A stretch of 64,000 bases of DNA from Desulfarculus sp. (GCA_003605055.1 QZKP01000057.1:1-64000); one strand, 5' to 3'. Shown: positions 33,085 through 42,913, numbered from the stretch's first letter. Made by a program: numbers and translations. Notes: a model not told the origin generated them from the letters alone.

Positions 33085-33114
33085 TGTGCCGGCGGCCAAC
33101 CGGCCGCCGGCACA
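33085..33114. terminator. Perfect 13-base hairpin between dctP-like and amidohydrolase genes
   Basis: TGTGCCGGCGGCC and GGCCGCCGGCACA pair perfectly around a four-base loop AACC. It lies 24 bases past the TRAP-binding gene stop and has no T-run. It may attenuate transcription or protect the upstream mRNA, giving more of the binding protein than of the genes beyond. Confidence 0.6.
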
Positions 33115-33137
33115 CGGATCAGCGGTTAAGAGCGGCC

Positions 33138-34214
33138 TTACTTTCTCTGCCAGGGGTAGCCCTTGGTCTTGATCTCGCTCTCGTACTTCTCGCGGGCCTG
33201 GTTGTAATAGGCCCACACCTTGCGCACGGCCATATGGCCACCGGCCTCCTGCTTCTTCAGGAAGAACTCCTGGGCCTTGACGCCGGCCTCCCGGGAGGTC
33301 TTGTCGTCGGCCGCGGAGATCTTGACCACCTGGATTCCGTACTTTTTCTGCCAATTCTCCAGGATTTTGCCCTCCAGCTCCATCAGCCCCTTGGCGTAAT
33401 GGGCCGCGTAGTCCTCTCTCAGCTTGAGCATGATGTCCTGGATGTCCTTGGGCAGCTTGTTCCAGACCTTCAGGTTTATGGTGGCGGCGCAGGTGACCAC
33501 GAAGCCGAGGTTGGCCACCCTGACCTGCTTGACCACCTCGTAGTGCTTGAATGCGTCGCTGAGCATCAGCACCAGCTCCACGCCGTCCATGGTGCGCCGG
33601 TCCATGGCCTCGTAGATTTCCGCATAGCTCATGAACACCGGGTTGATGCCCAGGTACTCCATCCACTTGATCCGCGCGCCGCCGAAGCTGCGGAAGGTCT
33701 TGCCCTTCAGGTCGGCGATGCTATTCACCGGCTTGGACACACCGAAGTGGAAGAAGCCGCTCATCCAGTTGAACAGGAATTTCATCCCGTTCTTCTCGAA
33801 CTCGGCCTTCAGGTCGGGCTGGTTCTCCACCGTGTCAATGGTGGCCCGCATGGCCGCCCAGTAGTCGTTGCCGTTGTAGGGCATGTCCAAGGAGATGTAG
33901 AGCGGGAAGTCGCTGGGATGATAGGTGGAGCAGGGGTTGGCTATGTCGCAGATGCCCGAGGCCACGCCGTGCAAGCCGTCCTTCCACTCCACCAGAGAGC
34001 CCATCCAGAAAAACTGGACCTTCACCCTTCCCTTGGTCCGCTTTTCCAGCTCCTTGCCCCACCACTGCTGCTGCTGGCCGATCCAGGACTTGGGCGGCAC
34101 CGGCGAGGCGAACTTCAAGACGATGGCTTTGGCTTGGGCCGCCACGGGCATCAGGGCCGCGACCAGGAACAGGGCCAGCGCGACCAAGATACCGGCCTTT
34201 ACTATCCTTCCCAT
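33138..34214 (-). CDS. dctP: TRAP transporter solute-binding protein (DctP family)
   Basis: The 358-residue protein has a signal peptide (MGRIVKAGILVALALFLVAA, then MPVAAQAKA) and a DctP-type binding domain. Features include VLKFASPVPPKSWIG, FRSFGGARIKWMEYLG, and a substrate Arg region near FRSFGG that usually salt-bridges a carboxylate. It captures organic acids in the periplasm for the DctQM carrier. The ATG at 34214 is chosen because AGGAGGGATC precedes it. Confidence 0.92.
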   Translation of the reverse strand: MGRIVKAGILVALALFLVAALMPVAAQAKAIVLKFASPVPPKSWIGQQQQWWGKELEKRTKGRVKVQFFWMGSLVEWKDGLHGVASGICDIANPCSTYHPSDFPLYISLDMPYNGNDYWAAMRATIDTVENQPDLKAEFEKNGMKFLFNWMSGFFHFGVSKPVNSIADLKGKTFRSFGGARIKWMEYLGINPVFMSYAEIYEAMDRRTMDGVELVLMLSDAFKHYEVVKQVRVANLGFVVTCAATINLKVWNKLPKDIQDIMLKLREDYAAHYAKGLMELEGKILENWQKKYGIQVVKISAADDKTSREAGVKAQEFFLKKQEAGGHMAVRKVWAYYNQAREKYESEIKTKGYPWQRK

Positions 34215-34274
34215 TTGATCCCTCCTTCCTAGAGAATACAAGAAGCCCCAAGACGTATTCTGCGAGGCTTTTTA

Positions 34275-34793
34275 TCAGCCCTCACTTGGATAGCTGTTCT
34301 CGCGCACCTGCAAGACGCATCTGACTCCGTTGCAAATCATCTGCACGGCCAAGAGGGTCAAGCCCAGGGCGAACATGATCCGGAACGGCCAGAGCGGAAA
34401 ACGGAAAACCCCGATGCGCATCTCCAGCCGCACGATGGCTTCCAGGGCGATGATCCAGGCGCCGTACGCCAAAACGCTCGTCACCGCGCCGCCCAGGAAG
34501 TTGCCGAAGGCGTCCATGGAGCGGGTGAGGTATTGGGGCAGCCTGCGCGTGAGCATGGTGATGTAGGTGTGGTCCTCCAGAGAGGCCACCCTGGGCGCGG
34601 CAAAAAAGATGCAGGAGATCATCAGCGACTCGGCGGCCTCCAGGGTGCAGGGCAGGGGCATGGCGAACTTCCGCCCTAGGGCGTTGATCACCTCGATCAC
34701 CATGATGACCATGATGGAAACGGCCGACAGGGCCAGGGCCCAGAGGGAAAGCTTGTCCGCGGAGGCTATAAACCTTTTCAAGGCTTTGCTCAT
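34275..34793 (-). CDS. dctQ: TRAP transporter small membrane subunit (DctQ family)
   Basis: The 172-residue protein has four transmembrane helices with the DctQ pattern, including EVINALGRKF after helix 1 and a central EAAESLMISCIFFAAP segment. It stabilises the large subunit and completes the sodium-driven uptake system. It sits between the binding protein and large-subunit genes, 60 and 43 bases away respectively. Confidence 0.9.
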   Translation of the reverse strand: MSKALKRFIASADKLSLWALALSAVSIMVIMVIEVINALGRKFAMPLPCTLEAAESLMISCIFFAAPRVASLEDHTYITMLTRRLPQYLTRSMDAFGNFLGGAVTSVLAYGAWIIALEAIVRLEMRIGVFRFPLWPFRIMFALGLTLLAVQMICNGVRCVLQVRENSYPSEG

Positions 34794-34836
34794 GGCTGGT
34801 TTCCGGTTATGGTTTTGGTCTTTTTGCCTGGCGGCC

Positions 34837-36150
34837 TCACTGCGCCATTTTGCCGGGCAGCCACAGGGCGATCTCCGGGAAATAGAACAGTATCCCCACG
34901 ATGATCAGCTCCAGGACCACAAAGGGCAGAGCCCCTATGAAGATGTCGGTCAACTCCGCCGACTTGCCCATGGCGGCCTTCATCACGTAGACGTTCAGGC
35001 CCATGGGCGGGGTGATGCAGCCGATCTCCACGATCATGCACATAATCACGCCGAACCAGATGAGGCTGAAGCCCTGCGCCTCGATGATGGGCATGATCAG
35101 GGGCAAGGTCACCAGCATGATGGAGATGGCGTCCAAGAACGAACCCATGATCACGAAAAGGGCGATCAGGGCCCAGAACAGCAGGTCCTTGGGCAGATTC
35201 AGCCCCAGCAGCCAGTCGGTGGAGTTCTGCAGAACGCCGCTGAGGTTCAGGAAGATGGTGAACACCGCCGCCCCGGCGAACAGGATGAAGATGACCGCCG
35301 AGGCCGCCACGGTCTCGATGATGGCGCCCTTGAAGATGCCCCAACTGAGCCGCCCCTTGAAAAAAGTCAACAGCACGGCGGCGAACGCCCCCAGGGCCGC
35401 CCCTTCGGTGGGCGTGACCAGGCCGGCGTATATGCCGCCGATGGATACGGTGAACAGGAGAGCGATCTCCCAAAGTTTGCTGAGGGTTTTGACGCGGATT
35501 TTCCAGGTGGTGTTGGCGCCCGGCTCCAGGGGCGCGGATTTGGGCCAGATGAGGGCGAACAGGAAGATGGCCACGGCGAACACCGTCATGTAAAGCAGGC
35601 CCGGCATCACGCCCGCCACCAAGAGCTGCCCCACTGATTGCTCGGTCAAGACCCCGTAGATGACCATGATGACGCTGGGCGGGATGACCACCGCCAGCCC
35701 TCCGGCCGAAGCCACCAGCCCGGTGGCCAGGCGGACGCTGTAGCCGCTGCGGCGCATCTCCGGCACCGCGATCTTGGACATGGCCGCGCATTCGCCCAGG
35801 CTGGAGCCGGCGCTGGCGGCGAAGAGGGCGCAGCCCACCACCGTGGCCAGCCCCAGACCCCCCGGCACCCGGCCCACCCAGGCGCGGGCCACGTCGTAGG
35901 CCTCATCGGTTATGCCGGCGTAAAAGGCAAAATAGCCCATGAGCAAAAACAGCGGCACCGCGGTGAAGGTGAATTTCGCGGTGCGCGAATAGATCTGGTG
36001 GGGGACGAAGGAAATGACGCGGTCCATTCCCATCAGGGCGACCAGCCCCGCCACGCCCACCGCCAGCAGGGCGAAGGCTATGGGAACCCTCAGGGTGATG
36101 AGCACGATCAGGGCGATTACGCCGAGAATGCCGATGGTCAACGGATCCAT
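34837..36150 (-). CDS. dctM: TRAP transporter large permease subunit (DctM family)
   Basis: The 437-residue protein has about twelve helices and the DctM signatures VTPTEGAALGAFAAV and GCITPPMGLNVYVMK, with SAGSSLGECAAMSKI in the N-terminal half. It carries the substrate and sodium pathway. It is transcribed first of the dctMQP set, which is the reverse of the commonest PQM order. Confidence 0.92.
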   Translation of the reverse strand: MDPLTIGILGVIALIVLITLRVPIAFALLAVGVAGLVALMGMDRVISFVPHQIYSRTAKFTFTAVPLFLLMGYFAFYAGITDEAYDVARAWVGRVPGGLGLATVVGCALFAASAGSSLGECAAMSKIAVPEMRRSGYSVRLATGLVASAGGLAVVIPPSVIMVIYGVLTEQSVGQLLVAGVMPGLLYMTVFAVAIFLFALIWPKSAPLEPGANTTWKIRVKTLSKLWEIALLFTVSIGGIYAGLVTPTEGAALGAFAAVLLTFFKGRLSWGIFKGAIIETVAASAVIFILFAGAAVFTIFLNLSGVLQNSTDWLLGLNLPKDLLFWALIALFVIMGSFLDAISIMLVTLPLIMPIIEAQGFSLIWFGVIMCMIVEIGCITPPMGLNVYVMKAAMGKSAELTDIFIGALPFVVLELIIVGILFYFPEIALWLPGKMAQ

Positions 36151-36180
36151 AATCGAGGCCTCACTTATCGCCGGCGGGGT

Positions 36181-36900
36181 CTAGCCTTGCGCCCCCCTGA
36201 TCTTGTTCTTGAACTCCTCCACCGTCAGGACGTAGCCCAGGCATCTCTTGACGTTCTCCAGGCCCAGCACGTGCAAATCCCGGCCGTACATGCTGGCCAC
36301 GCAATCGGAGATGACCACCACCTGAAAGTCCCGGTTGCAGGCGGTGAAGGCGGTGTTGAGCACGCAGGTGTTGGTGTTGATGCCGGTCAGGACCACGGTC
36401 TCGGTCTTCAGCACCCGCAGCAGGATCTCCAGGTCCGTGCCGTAGAAGCAGTCCAGGCGCTTCTTGTTGTTGATCACGTGGTCGCTGGGGTGCAGAAGCT
36501 CGGGGATGATCTCAGTGCCCGGGGAGCCCACCAGGTTGTGGTCGGCGGCGGTGCTTTTGCGGCCCGGGGTCAGGCGGTTTTCGGCGTTGGCTATTTCGTG
36601 CAGGGCCTTCCAGAACTTGAGGTTCAGGCCCTCGGCCCCGAGGCCGGGGATGTTGCGCTGGATCAGGATGACGTGGATGACCGGGATGCCCGCCCCCCGG
36701 GCGAAATCCAGCAGGTTCTTGGTGTGCTTGATGACGCTGGCGCAGTCTTCCGGCGTAGCGGGCATGGTGGCTATGGCCGGGTCCAGGTGCCCCCGGTGCA
36801 TGTCCACGGCGACGATGGCGGTGGTGGAAGGGGCGATGCGCAGCCTGGACTTGAGGGTGTCCACCATTTCCGAGCGGTCCACGATCTCCACGGTGCTCAT
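36181..36900 (-). CDS. Isochorismatase-family cysteine hydrolase
   Basis: The 239-residue protein has the cysteine-hydrolase triad: Asp in AIVAVDMHRGHLDP (about residue 33), Lys in NNKKRLDCFYGT (about 145) and Cys in TGINTNTCVLNTAF (about 180). Family members hydrolyse amides such as N-carbamoylsarcosine, nicotinamide or biuret-type compounds. GGAGGCAAGAC precedes the ATG. Lying between the ferredoxin and TRAP genes, it probably deamidates or deacylates an imported substrate. Confidence 0.88.
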   Translation of the reverse strand: MSTVEIVDRSEMVDTLKSRLRIAPSTTAIVAVDMHRGHLDPAIATMPATPEDCASVIKHTKNLLDFARGAGIPVIHVILIQRNIPGLGAEGLNLKFWKALHEIANAENRLTPGRKSTAADHNLVGSPGTEIIPELLHPSDHVINNKKRLDCFYGTDLEILLRVLKTETVVLTGINTNTCVLNTAFTACNRDFQVVVISDCVASMYGRDLHVLGLENVKRCLGYVLTVEEFKNKIRGAQG

Positions 36901-36932
36901 GTCTTGCCTCCGGTTATATGGTCAGGGGCGCT

Positions 36933-37493
36933 TTATTGCGGCCGCTGGGCCACCTTGGAGGCGGCCAGGGAAAACGCCTGCCGGCGGCCATGCAGCTCCC
37001 GCCGGCCGATCTCCTTGCAGGCCTTGGCGTAAAGCGCCTTGATCCTCTTGTTCCTTTTGTCGTAGGCCTCCTCGGACAGCGCCACGAAATGCAGGCAGTC
37101 ATAAAAACAGAACTGCACGCATTGGGGGTCGCCGCCGCACAGGTCGCACTTGGTGGCCAGCGACTCGCTGAAAAACTCCATGGCCCCGAAGGGGCAGGCC
37201 GCTACGCACCTCTGGCAGCCGATGCACTTGTCCTTGTCCACCAAAACCACGTGCTCGCCGGTGGCGGTGACGGACTTGGCGATGGCCTGCACCGGACAAA
37301 CGGACAGGCACATGGGCTCCTCGCACTGCAGGCACACCGAGGGCCGGGACCAGCCGCCCAGCCCGTCGAACACCACCTTGATGCGGGCCCTTTCGGGGAT
37401 GAACTCCCCCTCCTTGGTGCTGGAGCAGGCCAATTGGCACATGCGGCAGCCCGTGCAATTATTGGCTTGCACCGCTATGACTCTCTTGCCCAT
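36933..37493 (-). CDS. Polyferredoxin, AOR-associated electron carrier
   Basis: The 186-residue protein has four iron-sulfur motifs: NCTGCRMCQLACS, VCLQCEEPMCLSVCP, KCIGCQRCVAACPFGAM and CDLCGGDPQCVQFC, like HycB/AOR-type iron-sulfur subunits. It most likely carries electrons from the aldehyde oxidoreductase to the reductant pool. It begins after AAGGAAGGG and lies 14 bases after the MoaD-like gene, so it is in the same operon. Confidence 0.9.
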   Translation of the reverse strand: MGKRVIAVQANNCTGCRMCQLACSSTKEGEFIPERARIKVVFDGLGGWSRPSVCLQCEEPMCLSVCPVQAIAKSVTATGEHVVLVDKDKCIGCQRCVAACPFGAMEFFSESLATKCDLCGGDPQCVQFCFYDCLHFVALSEEAYDKRNKRIKALYAKACKEIGRRELHGRRQAFSLAASKVAQRPQ

Positions 37494-37507
37494 GCCCAAC
37501 CCTTCCT

Positions 37508-37789
37508 TTAGCCGCCGGCCAAGATGGTGGCGATTATCAGCTCGTCTCCGTCGCGCAACCTGGTGTCGAACCGCTCGGGAAGGACCAGGACATTGCGCCC
37601 GTTGAGCAGCAGGCACAGGCCTTGTCTGAGCTCGCCGTTGCAGATGAGATCCTGCTTCATTGGTTCTCCGTACCTTTGCAGCAAGGCCTCCAACAGCTCC
37701 TGCACGGTAAGACCCTCCGCCGGGAGCTCGGTCTTGCCGCTGGGCAGGCTCTGCAGCAGGGCGCCGACGGCTGTGACCCTAACGGGCAA
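37508..37789 (-). CDS. MoaD/ThiS-like sulfur carrier
   Basis: The 93-residue protein has the ubiquitin-like beta-grasp pattern and ends in GG (IIATILAGG), required for thiocarboxylate formation. It would donate sulfur for the pterin cofactor dithiolene or a related step. It starts at a TTG immediately after the AOR stop codon (TAG-TTG), an unusual tight coupling. AOR operons often carry such MoaD homologues. Confidence 0.88.
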   Translation of the reverse strand: MPVRVTAVGALLQSLPSGKTELPAEGLTVQELLEALLQRYGEPMKQDLICNGELRQGLCLLLNGRNVLVLPERFDTRLRDGDELIIATILAGG

Positions 37790-39643
37790 CTACTGTGCGC
37801 CCTCCAGGGAAATCCTGGGCTCCTGCTCAAAGCCGCAGCGGGCCAGGGTCTCCGGCGTGGGAAGGCCTTGTTCATCCCAGCCCCGCAGGGCGTAGTAGGC
37901 AGAGCGCATCTTCAGGAAGTTTTCCTCGCCTATGATCTTGCCCTCCGGCGGGCCCGAGGGCAGCGCCTCGTGCAGGATTCGCCGGGGCACCCGGTCCTGC
38001 TCCACGGTGAAGCCCTCCCGGATGTTGATGCGCCGCACCAGGGTCTCGGCCACCTCCGCCCTTTGCTCCAGCTCCGCGGCCGTGAACTTCTGGCCCGTGA
38101 CCACGCCCAGGTACTCGGCCCAATCCGGGTTTTTCAGCGGAATGAACTTGCCGGGGAAGTCGCACACCACCAGCGAGTGCATGACGCTGTTTTCGTTCAT
38201 CATCTCCACCACCAGTTCGGCCTTGCCCTCCGCGGTGAAGGGGTTCACCCCGCCCAACACCTCTTTCATGGGGGGCCAGGCCCGGCGGTGGCAGCCGCCC
38301 CGGGGCGTGGTGGAGTAGGTTATGGTGGAGCCCCAGCCGGCGCGGGGGTCATAGGCCGGGAACTCCATGCCCTTGGAGTGCATGGCGAAGGTCTCGGCCT
38401 CCCGGCCCAGCAGGCGGGCCATGTCCCGCACGCCCAAGGTGCAGAAGGCCCCAAAGCCCTGCTTGCGCCCCATCAGCTCCAGAAGCTCCACGGCGGCCAG
38501 ATAGTTGCCGAACTTGAGCTCCAGCCCGCCCGTCTCGCGCTTGCTGATCAGTCCCCGCTCGTAACACTCCATGGCAAAGCCGATGATGACCCCGGCGGAG
38601 ATGGTGTCCATGCCCAGGTCGTCGCAGATGTAGTTGGCCTTGATGATGGCCGGCAGGTAGTCGATCTCCAGGTTGGAGCCCAGCATGCCGATGGTCTCGT
38701 ACTCGGGCCCCTCCAGCTTGGTGCCGGCGAACACGCCCTCGTCGACCTGGGTTATCTTGCTGCAGGCCAGGAAGCAGCCGTAACAGGCGCGGTCGGCCAC
38801 GGTGGCCTTGGCCACCCCGTCCTTGTCTATGGTGCCGATGGCCGCCTCGAACTGCCCCCGGGAGAAGTTCCGGGTGGGCAGCATCCCGGCGGCGTGGGTG
38901 ATGTTCAGGGTCAGCGGGGTGCCGAACTTGTGCCGGGCGTTGGCGATGGGGCTTTGCTTGTAAACCTCGTAGTGCTTTTTGATCAGGGCGTACAGGCCGG
39001 GCAGGTCCGCGCAGCCCACGCCGCCGCTGCCCTTGATGGCCAGGCCCTTGAGGTTCTTGGCGCCCATGACCGCCCCGGCGCCCCCGCGGCCGGCCTTGCG
39101 GAAATAGTCGCTGCCCACGCAGGCGAACTTGATGAGGTTCTCGCCGGCCGGCCCTATGGACAGGCAGCCGCACTCCGGGTGCAGGGCCTGCTTGAGATAG
39201 GTCTCGGTGGCAAAGGAGCCCTGGCCCCAGAGATGGCCGGCGTCTTGAAAGCTCACCTTGTCGTCTTGGATGAATAACAGGCTCGGCCGCTTGGCCTTGC
39301 CGGTGATGAGCAGGCCGTCATAGCCGGCGAACTTCAGCTCCGGCGCGATGCGGCCGCTGGAATAGGTCTCCAGCCAGCCGCCGGAGGCGGGAGACTTGGT
39401 GACGATCAGGTGCTTGCAGCCGCAGGGGGCCATGGTCCCGGTGAGGGGGCCGGTAAGGACCATAAAGACGTTGTCCGGGCCCAGGGGATGGGCCTCGGGC
39501 GGGATGAGGTCCCAGTAGAGCTTGGCCCCCAAGGCGCGACCGCCGATGTATTTGTGCAGAACCTCCTCGGGCAGCGCAATGGCCTGGGAGGACTCGGTCC
39601 CAAGGTCTATATGCAGCAGTTGCCCCTTATAACCCGGCGGCAT
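37790..39643 (-). CDS. aor: Tungsten-type aldehyde:ferredoxin oxidoreductase
   Basis: The 617-residue protein has the AOR layout: an N-terminal pterin-binding domain (HIDLG, YIGGRALGA, VLTGPLTGTMAPCG, GRGGAGAVMGAKNLKG) and C-terminal domains. The 4Fe-4S ligands are visible as CYGCFLACSK (C-x2-C-x3-C) with a later Cys in RGGCHRRAW. It oxidises an aldehyde to a carboxylic acid, or the reverse, with ferredoxin. GTG (39646) or ATG (39643) could start it; AAGGAAAC lies upstream. It shares an operon with a MoaD-like carrier, a polyferredoxin and a cupin. Confidence 0.93.
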   Translation of the reverse strand: MPPGYKGQLLHIDLGTESSQAIALPEEVLHKYIGGRALGAKLYWDLIPPEAHPLGPDNVFMVLTGPLTGTMAPCGCKHLIVTKSPASGGWLETYSSGRIAPELKFAGYDGLLITGKAKRPSLLFIQDDKVSFQDAGHLWGQGSFATETYLKQALHPECGCLSIGPAGENLIKFACVGSDYFRKAGRGGAGAVMGAKNLKGLAIKGSGGVGCADLPGLYALIKKHYEVYKQSPIANARHKFGTPLTLNITHAAGMLPTRNFSRGQFEAAIGTIDKDGVAKATVADRACYGCFLACSKITQVDEGVFAGTKLEGPEYETIGMLGSNLEIDYLPAIIKANYICDDLGMDTISAGVIIGFAMECYERGLISKRETGGLELKFGNYLAAVELLELMGRKQGFGAFCTLGVRDMARLLGREAETFAMHSKGMEFPAYDPRAGWGSTITYSTTPRGGCHRRAWPPMKEVLGGVNPFTAEGKAELVVEMMNENSVMHSLVVCDFPGKFIPLKNPDWAEYLGVVTGQKFTAAELEQRAEVAETLVRRINIREGFTVEQDRVPRRILHEALPSGPPEGKIIGEENFLKMRSAYYALRGWDEQGLPTPETLARCGFEQEPRISLEGAQ

Positions 39644-39655
39644 CACGTAGTTTCC

Positions 39656-40006
39656 TTAGTCCAGCAGTTGCCGGTCCACGTTGATGGACGGGAAGGCGTA
39701 GATGATGCGAATGGGCTTGGCGCCGGTGTTGACCACCCGGTGCTTGATATTCGGTGGAATAAGCACCGTCATGGGGGCCTCCACCTTAATCACTTCATCG
39801 TTTATGTGAATCTCGCCCGAGCCCTCGCGCAGCAGGACACAGTCTTCGATGCTGTGTTTGTGCAACGGAATCTGCCCGCCGGGCTGAATGACTATCTCGC
39901 CCATGGTGATGTTCTGCGCGCCCAGCTTCCCCCCGATCAGCTCCCTGCGCTGCACCAGCGGATACATCTGCTCCAGGGGCATGTCCTTATTTTTCAGCAC
40001 CGGCAT
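39656..40006 (-). CDS. Cupin-domain protein, first gene of the AOR operon
   Basis: The 116-residue cupin has IVIQPGGQIPLHKHSIEDCV as its first metal motif (His-His-Glu positions) and IPPNIKHRVVNTG as the second. TAGGAGGAAGCAG precedes the ATG. It lies 12 bases before the AOR gene, so it may bind the same substrate or be a dioxygenase or isomerase; its exact job is unknown. Confidence 0.85.
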   Translation of the reverse strand: MPVLKNKDMPLEQMYPLVQRRELIGGKLGAQNITMGEIVIQPGGQIPLHKHSIEDCVLLREGSGEIHINDEVIKVEAPMTVLIPPNIKHRVVNTGAKPIRIIYAFPSINVDRQLLD

Positions 40007-40164
40007 CTGCTTCCTCCTAAACGCTGTTCCGCCTTGTATAGCGGCTCTAAATATGGATTTGCCGTTAGATGACCGCGGTAATGCCTGGGCCGGGTTTTTG
40101 CCAGCCCCCTAAAACGATTGCGCACCCTATTACCTTGAAATTGTTTTTCATGTTGCAACCCAGC

Positions 40165-40845
40165 TTATTTGTTTTGCTGCATGAGCCGGTCTATGGCCTG
40201 GCAGCCGTTTTCCAGGTGCAGGCTCAGAATCCTGGTGGCTTCGGCCAGGTCTCTTTTCCGCAAGGCCTCCAAGAGCAGGCCGTGCTCGGCGTTGGCCTGC
40301 TTCATGCGGGTGTCTTCGGCCAGGGCCAGATACAGATACGGCGTGATGTTGTTGTGCAGCCCGCCCAGGATCTTGACCAGGCGGGGGGAGCCGGTTAACT
40401 CGTGGATCCGGTGGTGGAACGTCCGGTTTAACTCGATCCATTCCGAATCGGTAATGTCTGGGGCGATCATGAGTTGGTATATCTCGGCTATGCCTTGGAA
40501 GCTTTCGGCGTTCAAGGACTTGAGCCCCCGCTGCAGAGACATTTCCTCCAAGGGGATGACCAGCGAATAAATGTCGTAAAGGTCTTCGCGGGTGAGCTTG
40601 TTGACCACGATGCGCCGGTCGGGTCGGAAGCTGACCATGCCTTCGGCCTCCAACTGGCGCAGGGCCTCGCGCACCGGGTTGGCGCTGACGTTAAGGCTGG
40701 CGGCCAGCTCGCCGATCTTGAGCTGCTGGCCGGGCTCGATCCTGCCGGTCACGATGACGTGGCGGAGCCGTTCATAGACCACCCGCTGCAGTTGCGGCTT
40801 CTCCACCGGAGGCCCCAGGATCAGGGAAGGTACGCTGTTCGGCAT
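40165..40845 (-). CDS. GntR-family regulator with FCD domain
   Basis: The 226-residue protein has an N-terminal winged helix (VYERLRHVIVTGRIEPGQQ, with VSANPVREALRQLEAEGMV as the recognition part) and a C-terminal helical FCD ligand domain. FCD-type GntR regulators sense carboxylates such as lactate, gluconate or fatty acids. A 25-base palindrome and a -35 box lie directly upstream, so it is probably autoregulated. It precedes the cupin-AOR operon by 158 bases on the same strand and is its likely regulator. Confidence 0.92.
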   Translation of the reverse strand: MPNSVPSLILGPPVEKPQLQRVVYERLRHVIVTGRIEPGQQLKIGELAASLNVSANPVREALRQLEAEGMVSFRPDRRIVVNKLTREDLYDIYSLVIPLEEMSLQRGLKSLNAESFQGIAEIYQLMIAPDITDSEWIELNRTFHHRIHELTGSPRLVKILGGLHNNITPYLYLALAEDTRMKQANAEHGLLLEALRKRDLAEATRILSLHLENGCQAIDRLMQQNK

Positions 40846-40851
40846 GCGGGT

Positions 40852-40876
40852 AAGATATATATATATTATATATCTT
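40852..40876. promoter_or_regulatory. GntR operator over its own promoter
   Basis: AAGATATATA-tatat-TATATATCTT is a perfect 10+10 inverted repeat. Directly upstream on the minus strand, TTGACA (40876-40881) is a consensus -35 box, and the palindrome fills the spacer and -10 region (TATAAT is visible inside the palindrome). It stands seven bases upstream of the gntR start, so the bound regulator would block transcription and shape autoregulation. Confidence 0.75.
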
Positions 40877-40882
40877 GTCAAG

Positions 40883-41293
40883 CACAAAAAATTTATGGAT
40901 TTAATATATTAATTTCAATAAGTTATGCTCTCAAGCCAGGCCTGGGCTCACCTTGCCGCGTCCTTCTGCGCCGAGGATCACATCCGCAAGGGCCTTCATA
41001 TAATTTGCTACATATAATCAATAAGTTAACCGCAAGAACCTCGGCGCGTTCACAGCCCAACCGGGGTCCAGGGGGCCAAAGCAGGCGCCCGCCCCGCAGG
41101 CCGAGCCTTGGCCGGCTTTGCTGGCCGGCGGCCAGCAATAGATTGCTTCTCGCCGTAATTATTGGTAACAACTCAGTCAGGCCCTACTGAACCGGGCCTG
41201 GCCTGCGTCCTCCTCGGCCGCCCCACCCAGGCGGCCGGCGGACAAACCAGCCGCCGGGCCCCGGTTTTGCGCCAGCCCACGGCGGAGACCCTC
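40883..41293. other. Intergenic region between divergent gntR and ntrC-type genes
   Basis: This gap is AT-richer than the genes and has two TATAAT hexamers at 40999-41004 and 41013-41018 on the plus strand, without a convincing -35. It probably carries the promoter of the NtrC-type regulator. The plus-strand frame continuing upstream of 41294 has no ribosome binding site and no recognisable domain, so I do not extend the gene. Confidence 0.4.
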
Positions 41294-42676
<1,383 letters not shown>

Positions 42677-42700
42677 GGCGTTGCGCCTGGTCAACATAGA

Positions 42701-42716
42701 GTTGCGTTAGCGCAAC
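42701..42716. promoter_or_regulatory. Candidate enhancer (UAS) for the NtrC-type activator
   Basis: GTTGCG-TTAG-CGCAAC is a perfect 6+6 inverted repeat just after the stop of the regulator gene. A looser copy (GTTG at 42680, CAAC at 42692-42695) precedes it, and a third relative, GTTGC-GG-GCAAC, lies at 42846-42857. They are about 150-185 and 10 bases upstream of the sigma-54 promoter. Binding is inferred from symmetry and position. Confidence 0.6.
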
Positions 42717-42724
42717 AAATCAAT

Positions 42725-42750
42725 CCCCGGCCCGTTATGGCGGGGTTTTT
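42725..42750 (+). terminator. Intrinsic terminator after the NtrC-type gene
   Basis: CCCCGGCC pairs with GGCGGGG (one bulged G) around a six-base loop and is followed by TTTTT. It ends the regulator transcript 49 bases after its stop, so the next operon must have its own promoter. Confidence 0.75.
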
Positions 42751-42866
42751 GGCCCCCGACGGCCGCGTTGCCCGTTACACGCCGAAACGATCCCTTCCGG
42801 GCCCCGCCAAGGGGCTCTCACCAACTACATCAATTAAATAAATAAGTTGCGGGCAACACCCGGCCT

Positions 42867-42882
42867 TGGTACGGGCCTTGCT
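42867..42882 (+). promoter_or_regulatory. Sigma-54 (-24/-12) promoter of the stress/sulfur-signalling operon
   Basis: TGGTACG-GGCC-TTGCT fits the consensus TGGYACG-N4-TTGCW exactly, including the GG and GC spacing. Transcription would begin near 42892, before an AGGAG and the UspA-like gene. The preceding gene is an NtrC-type activator with nearby palindromes. This is the best regulatory match in the window. Confidence 0.85.
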
Positions 42883-42913
42883 CTCCCCTGAGGCAAGGAG
42901 AGATGTATTCCGC

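Noticed and set aside
33138-36150. TRAP genes as a tripartite tricarboxylate (TctABC) system
   Set aside because: The DctM signature (VTPTEGAALGAFAAV) and the four-helix DctQ-like protein fit TRAP transporters, not TctA/TctB.
42721-42780. A second -24/-12 promoter at TTGGCCCCCGACGG with later GTTGCC
   Set aside because: The GG and GC elements are too far apart for sigma-54; only the 42867 site has correct spacing.
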